DNA of 7,634 bases from Verrucomicrobiota bacterium (lineage in GTDB: Bacteria; Verrucomicrobiota; Verrucomicrobiia; Limisphaerales; AV2), in contig QHOP01000267.1 in the NCBI GenBank assembly GCA_003219345.1, forward strand, positions 1-7,634. The letters run 5' to 3'. Made by a program: the position numbers and the translations under genes. The notes beneath the pieces are model-generated. The model did not search any database. It was not told the DNA's origin and saw only the letters and a program-made list of their open reading frames with translations. Of this stretch, positions 6,211 through 7,634 are shown one piece after another (position 1 is the stretch's first letter; each line of letters begins with the position of its first letter).

Positions 6211-6249
6211 CTTCCTCTCCTCTCATTTCAACTCTCGTGCTTTGCCAGT

Positions 6250-7542
6250 TCATCCTTTCAGATTGTTGACTGGAAAACTTTTGGCGTATTCCTCCGGCTT
6301 CGCCGGATCAAAAGTCGCGCCGTCGAACAAGGTTTCGAGCTCATTATTCTGCCCGCCGTGCGCGTAGCCGATTTCCTTCATCGCTTCTTCGTAGATGTCC
6401 GGGCGCATGACCTGTTTGGCCACGCCGGGGTAATCCGGCGCGCCCGCCACCATGCCCCAGCGACGGAATTGCGTCAGCCACCACATCGCGTATTTCGGCT
6501 GTGGATAATTGCAGTTGCGCTCGTGAAAAATCATGTAGTTCGCGTCCTTCTTCTTCCGCCCGTCGCCGAAGTCATAGTCGCCGAGCAGGCGTCCGAGGAT
6601 GATCTCTTTCGGACAATTGATGTAGGTGGGTTGAGAGGCGATAGCGGCCTGTTCGGGCCGATTCTCCAGATCGTCCAACCACACGCTCGCTTCGTGGAGC
6701 GCCTTCAAAACCGCTTTGATCGTGCGTGGATTTTTTTCGGCGAACTCAGCCAGAAACGCGCAGACTTTCTCCGGATGATCTTTCCAGATGTCCTGAGTGT
6801 TGAGCGAAGTGAAACCGATGCCATCCGCGATGGCCCGCGCGTTCCACGGTTCGCCCACGCAGAAGCCGTCCATCTTGCCGATCTTCATATTGGCGACCAT
6901 CTGCGGCGGCGGAATGGTGATGAGCGCGACGTCTTTGTCCGGGTTGATGCCGCCCGCGCCCAGGTAATACCGCAGCCACATGGCGTGCGTGCCGGGCGGA
7001 AACGTCATGGCAAAGGTCATCGGCGTCCCTTTGGCCTTCGCTTCATCGACCAGCGGCTTCAGCGTTGTGGGGTCGTCCTTCACTGCGCCTTTCCATTCCT
7101 TCTTGAGCGTGATGCTCTGGCCGTTGCGGTTGATCATCCAGGGAATGATCATCGGTTTCTTCGGCGACCCGAGCAGGCCCATCGTCGAGGCGATCGGCAT
7201 GCCGGTCAACATGTGCGTGGCCTGGATGTCGCCATTGGACAGCGAATCGCGAATTGCGGCCCAACTGGCCCCCTTGGCGACCGTCGAGTTGACGCCGTAT
7301 TTTTTGAAAAGTCCTTTTTCGTGCGCGATGACGATTGATGAACAATCGGTCAAGGCGATGATGCCGAACTTCAGGTCCGTGGTTTCCGGCGCGTCGCTGG
7401 CGTAGATGCCGCCGATCCATCCGCGCGGCAGAGCGCCAACAAGCGCCGCGAGACCAAGCCCCCTGGCGCTTGAGCCGAGGAACTGGCGGCGGCTGAGTTC
7501 AGGGGCTGACGCTGGATGGCTCTTCGGTTGAGAGCGCTTCAT
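6250..7542 (-). CDS. nrtA: nitrate/nitrite-binding periplasmic protein (NrtA-like), Tat-exported
   Basis: Substrate-binding protein of the ABC importer, 430 residues, near the usual NrtA length. The N-terminus carries a twin-arginine signal, SRRQFL (17-22), then a hydrophobic stretch (28-39) and probable cleavage near IYA-SDA (48). No lipobox Cys is seen, so it is probably soluble in the periplasm. The body matches NrtA/CmpA: IALTDCSSIVIAHEKGLF (62-79), GASW (91-94), NRNGQSITL (138-146), FPPGTHAMWLRYYLGAGGIN (181-200), CVGEPWNARAI (228-238), DHPEKV (255-260). Trp94, Gln142, His186 and Lys259 fit, in order and spacing, the nitrate-contacting Trp102, Gln155, His196 and Lys269 of cyanobacterial NrtA as I recall them. 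The bicarbonate relative CmpA differs at the last two, which favours nitrate or nitrite. Start: the ATG at 7540-7542; an in-frame TTG seven codons upstream (7563) is the alternative. No Shine-Dalgarno is visible. Confidence 0.92.
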   Translation of the reverse strand: MKRSQPKSHPASAPELSRRQFLGSSARGLGLAALVGALPRGWIGGIYASDAPETTDLKFGIIALTDCSSIVIAHEKGLFKKYGVNSTVAKGASWAAIRDSLSNGDIQATHMLTGMPIASTMGLLGSPKKPMIIPWMINRNGQSITLKKEWKGAVKDDPTTLKPLVDEAKAKGTPMTFAMTFPPGTHAMWLRYYLGAGGINPDKDVALITIPPPQMVANMKIGKMDGFCVGEPWNARAIADGIGFTSLNTQDIWKDHPEKVCAFLAEFAEKNPRTIKAVLKALHEASVWLDDLENRPEQAAIASQPTYINCPKEIILGRLLGDYDFGDGRKKKDANYMIFHERNCNYPQPKYAMWWLTQFRRWGMVAGAPDYPGVAKQVMRPDIYEEAMKEIGYAHGGQNNELETLFDGATFDPAKPEEYAKSFPVNNLKG

Positions 7543-7563
7543 CGTGTTTGGTTTCGGATTCAA

Positions 7564-7634
7564 TCAGATCAAGTTCGTTGGTGGCTGCTCGTTTTTCACC
7601 CGTGTCCGCAAGCGCCGTCGTTCGAGCACCAGCG
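7564..7634 (-). CDS. possible C-terminal end of an upstream gene (cut by window edge)
   Basis: One minus-strand frame is open from the right edge to a TGA at 7564-7566, 21 bases before the nrtA ATG. It reads LVLERRRLRTRVKNEQPP then TNLI, a charged, helix-like tail. A stop this close to nrtA would suit an operon partner. A second frame is open from the edge to 7499 and would overlap nrtA, and the stretch is only 23 codons, so it may equally be noncoding. No function can be assigned. Confidence 0.25.
   Translation of the reverse strand, partial: LVLERRRLRTRVKNEQPPTNLI

Larger units (their letters stand above)
5845..6249. other. 405-base intergenic gap between nrtA and nrtB, repeat-rich, no gene
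   Basis: This gap lies inside an otherwise tightly packed operon. It holds two full and one partial GC-rich palindromic repeats (5954-6210) and three small hairpins close to nrtB (5855-5902). Frames that are open across it give Pro/Gly-rich peptides (such as SPSPRPSPPGEGG), which are translated repeats and not genes. The segment 6026-6081 between repeats and 6211-6249 after nrtA show nothing I recognise. A promoter for nrtBCD within the gap is possible but I see no convincing one. Confidence 0.8.

Noticed and set aside
5845..6249. CRISPR array or riboswitch in the nrtA-nrtB gap
   Set aside because: The repeats are self-complementary, few, unevenly spaced and varied, with no unique equal-length spacers. 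The loops do not match ANTAR-type hexaloops or a riboswitch I know.
6163..7338. 391-codon plus-strand open frame
   Set aside because: It is antisense to nrtA and begins inside a palindromic repeat; no family features.

Overview
The window looks like a piece of a chromosome from the Verrucomicrobiota (or at least the PVC group). The best clue is the gene cut by the left edge. Its opening matches the N-terminal domain of the large secreted 'membrane-bound dehydrogenase' proteins found almost only in Planctomycetes and Verrucomicrobia. GC-rich intergenic palindromes and starts without Shine-Dalgarno sequences fit this. I cannot name a genus. All supportable genes lie on the minus strand, so transcription runs from high to low coordinates.

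Right part (7542 to 3237): a nitrate/nitrite-type ABC importer in the order nrtA (Tat-exported periplasmic binding protein), nrtB (permease), nrtC and nrtD (two separate single-domain ATPases). nrtB and nrtC are 14 bases apart, and nrtC and nrtD overlap by ATGA. nrtA is separated from nrtBCD by a 405-base gap filled with three GC-rich palindromic repeats and a run of small hairpins. A possible tail end of one more gene lies at the right edge, just ahead of nrtA.

Middle part (3127 to 632): two outer-membrane beta-barrel genes follow on the same strand. The first is a 504-residue alginate-export (AlgE-like) porin. The second is a barrel of about 285 residues of the general 'transporter / MetA-pathway' type. 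The gaps are 109 and 123 bases, and the second holds a 7-bp-stem palindrome and a decayed half-copy of the repeat found between nrtA and nrtB. I see no convincing terminator between nrtD and the porin, so the porin may belong to the same transcription unit and bring nitrate across the outer membrane.

Left part (631 to 1): a 206-base gap with a possible promoter abutting the start codon (perhaps a leaderless mRNA), then the N-terminal 141 codons of the PVC dehydrogenase-like protein, cut by the edge.

Taken together the window encodes most of a trans-envelope uptake route: porin, periplasmic binding protein, permease, ATPases. No nitrate or nitrite reductase or recognised regulator lies inside it. 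The families are known. The points that deserve a second look are the repeat block inside the operon, the Asn in place of the H-loop His in one ATPase, and the pairing of the ABC importer with an AlgE-type porin.
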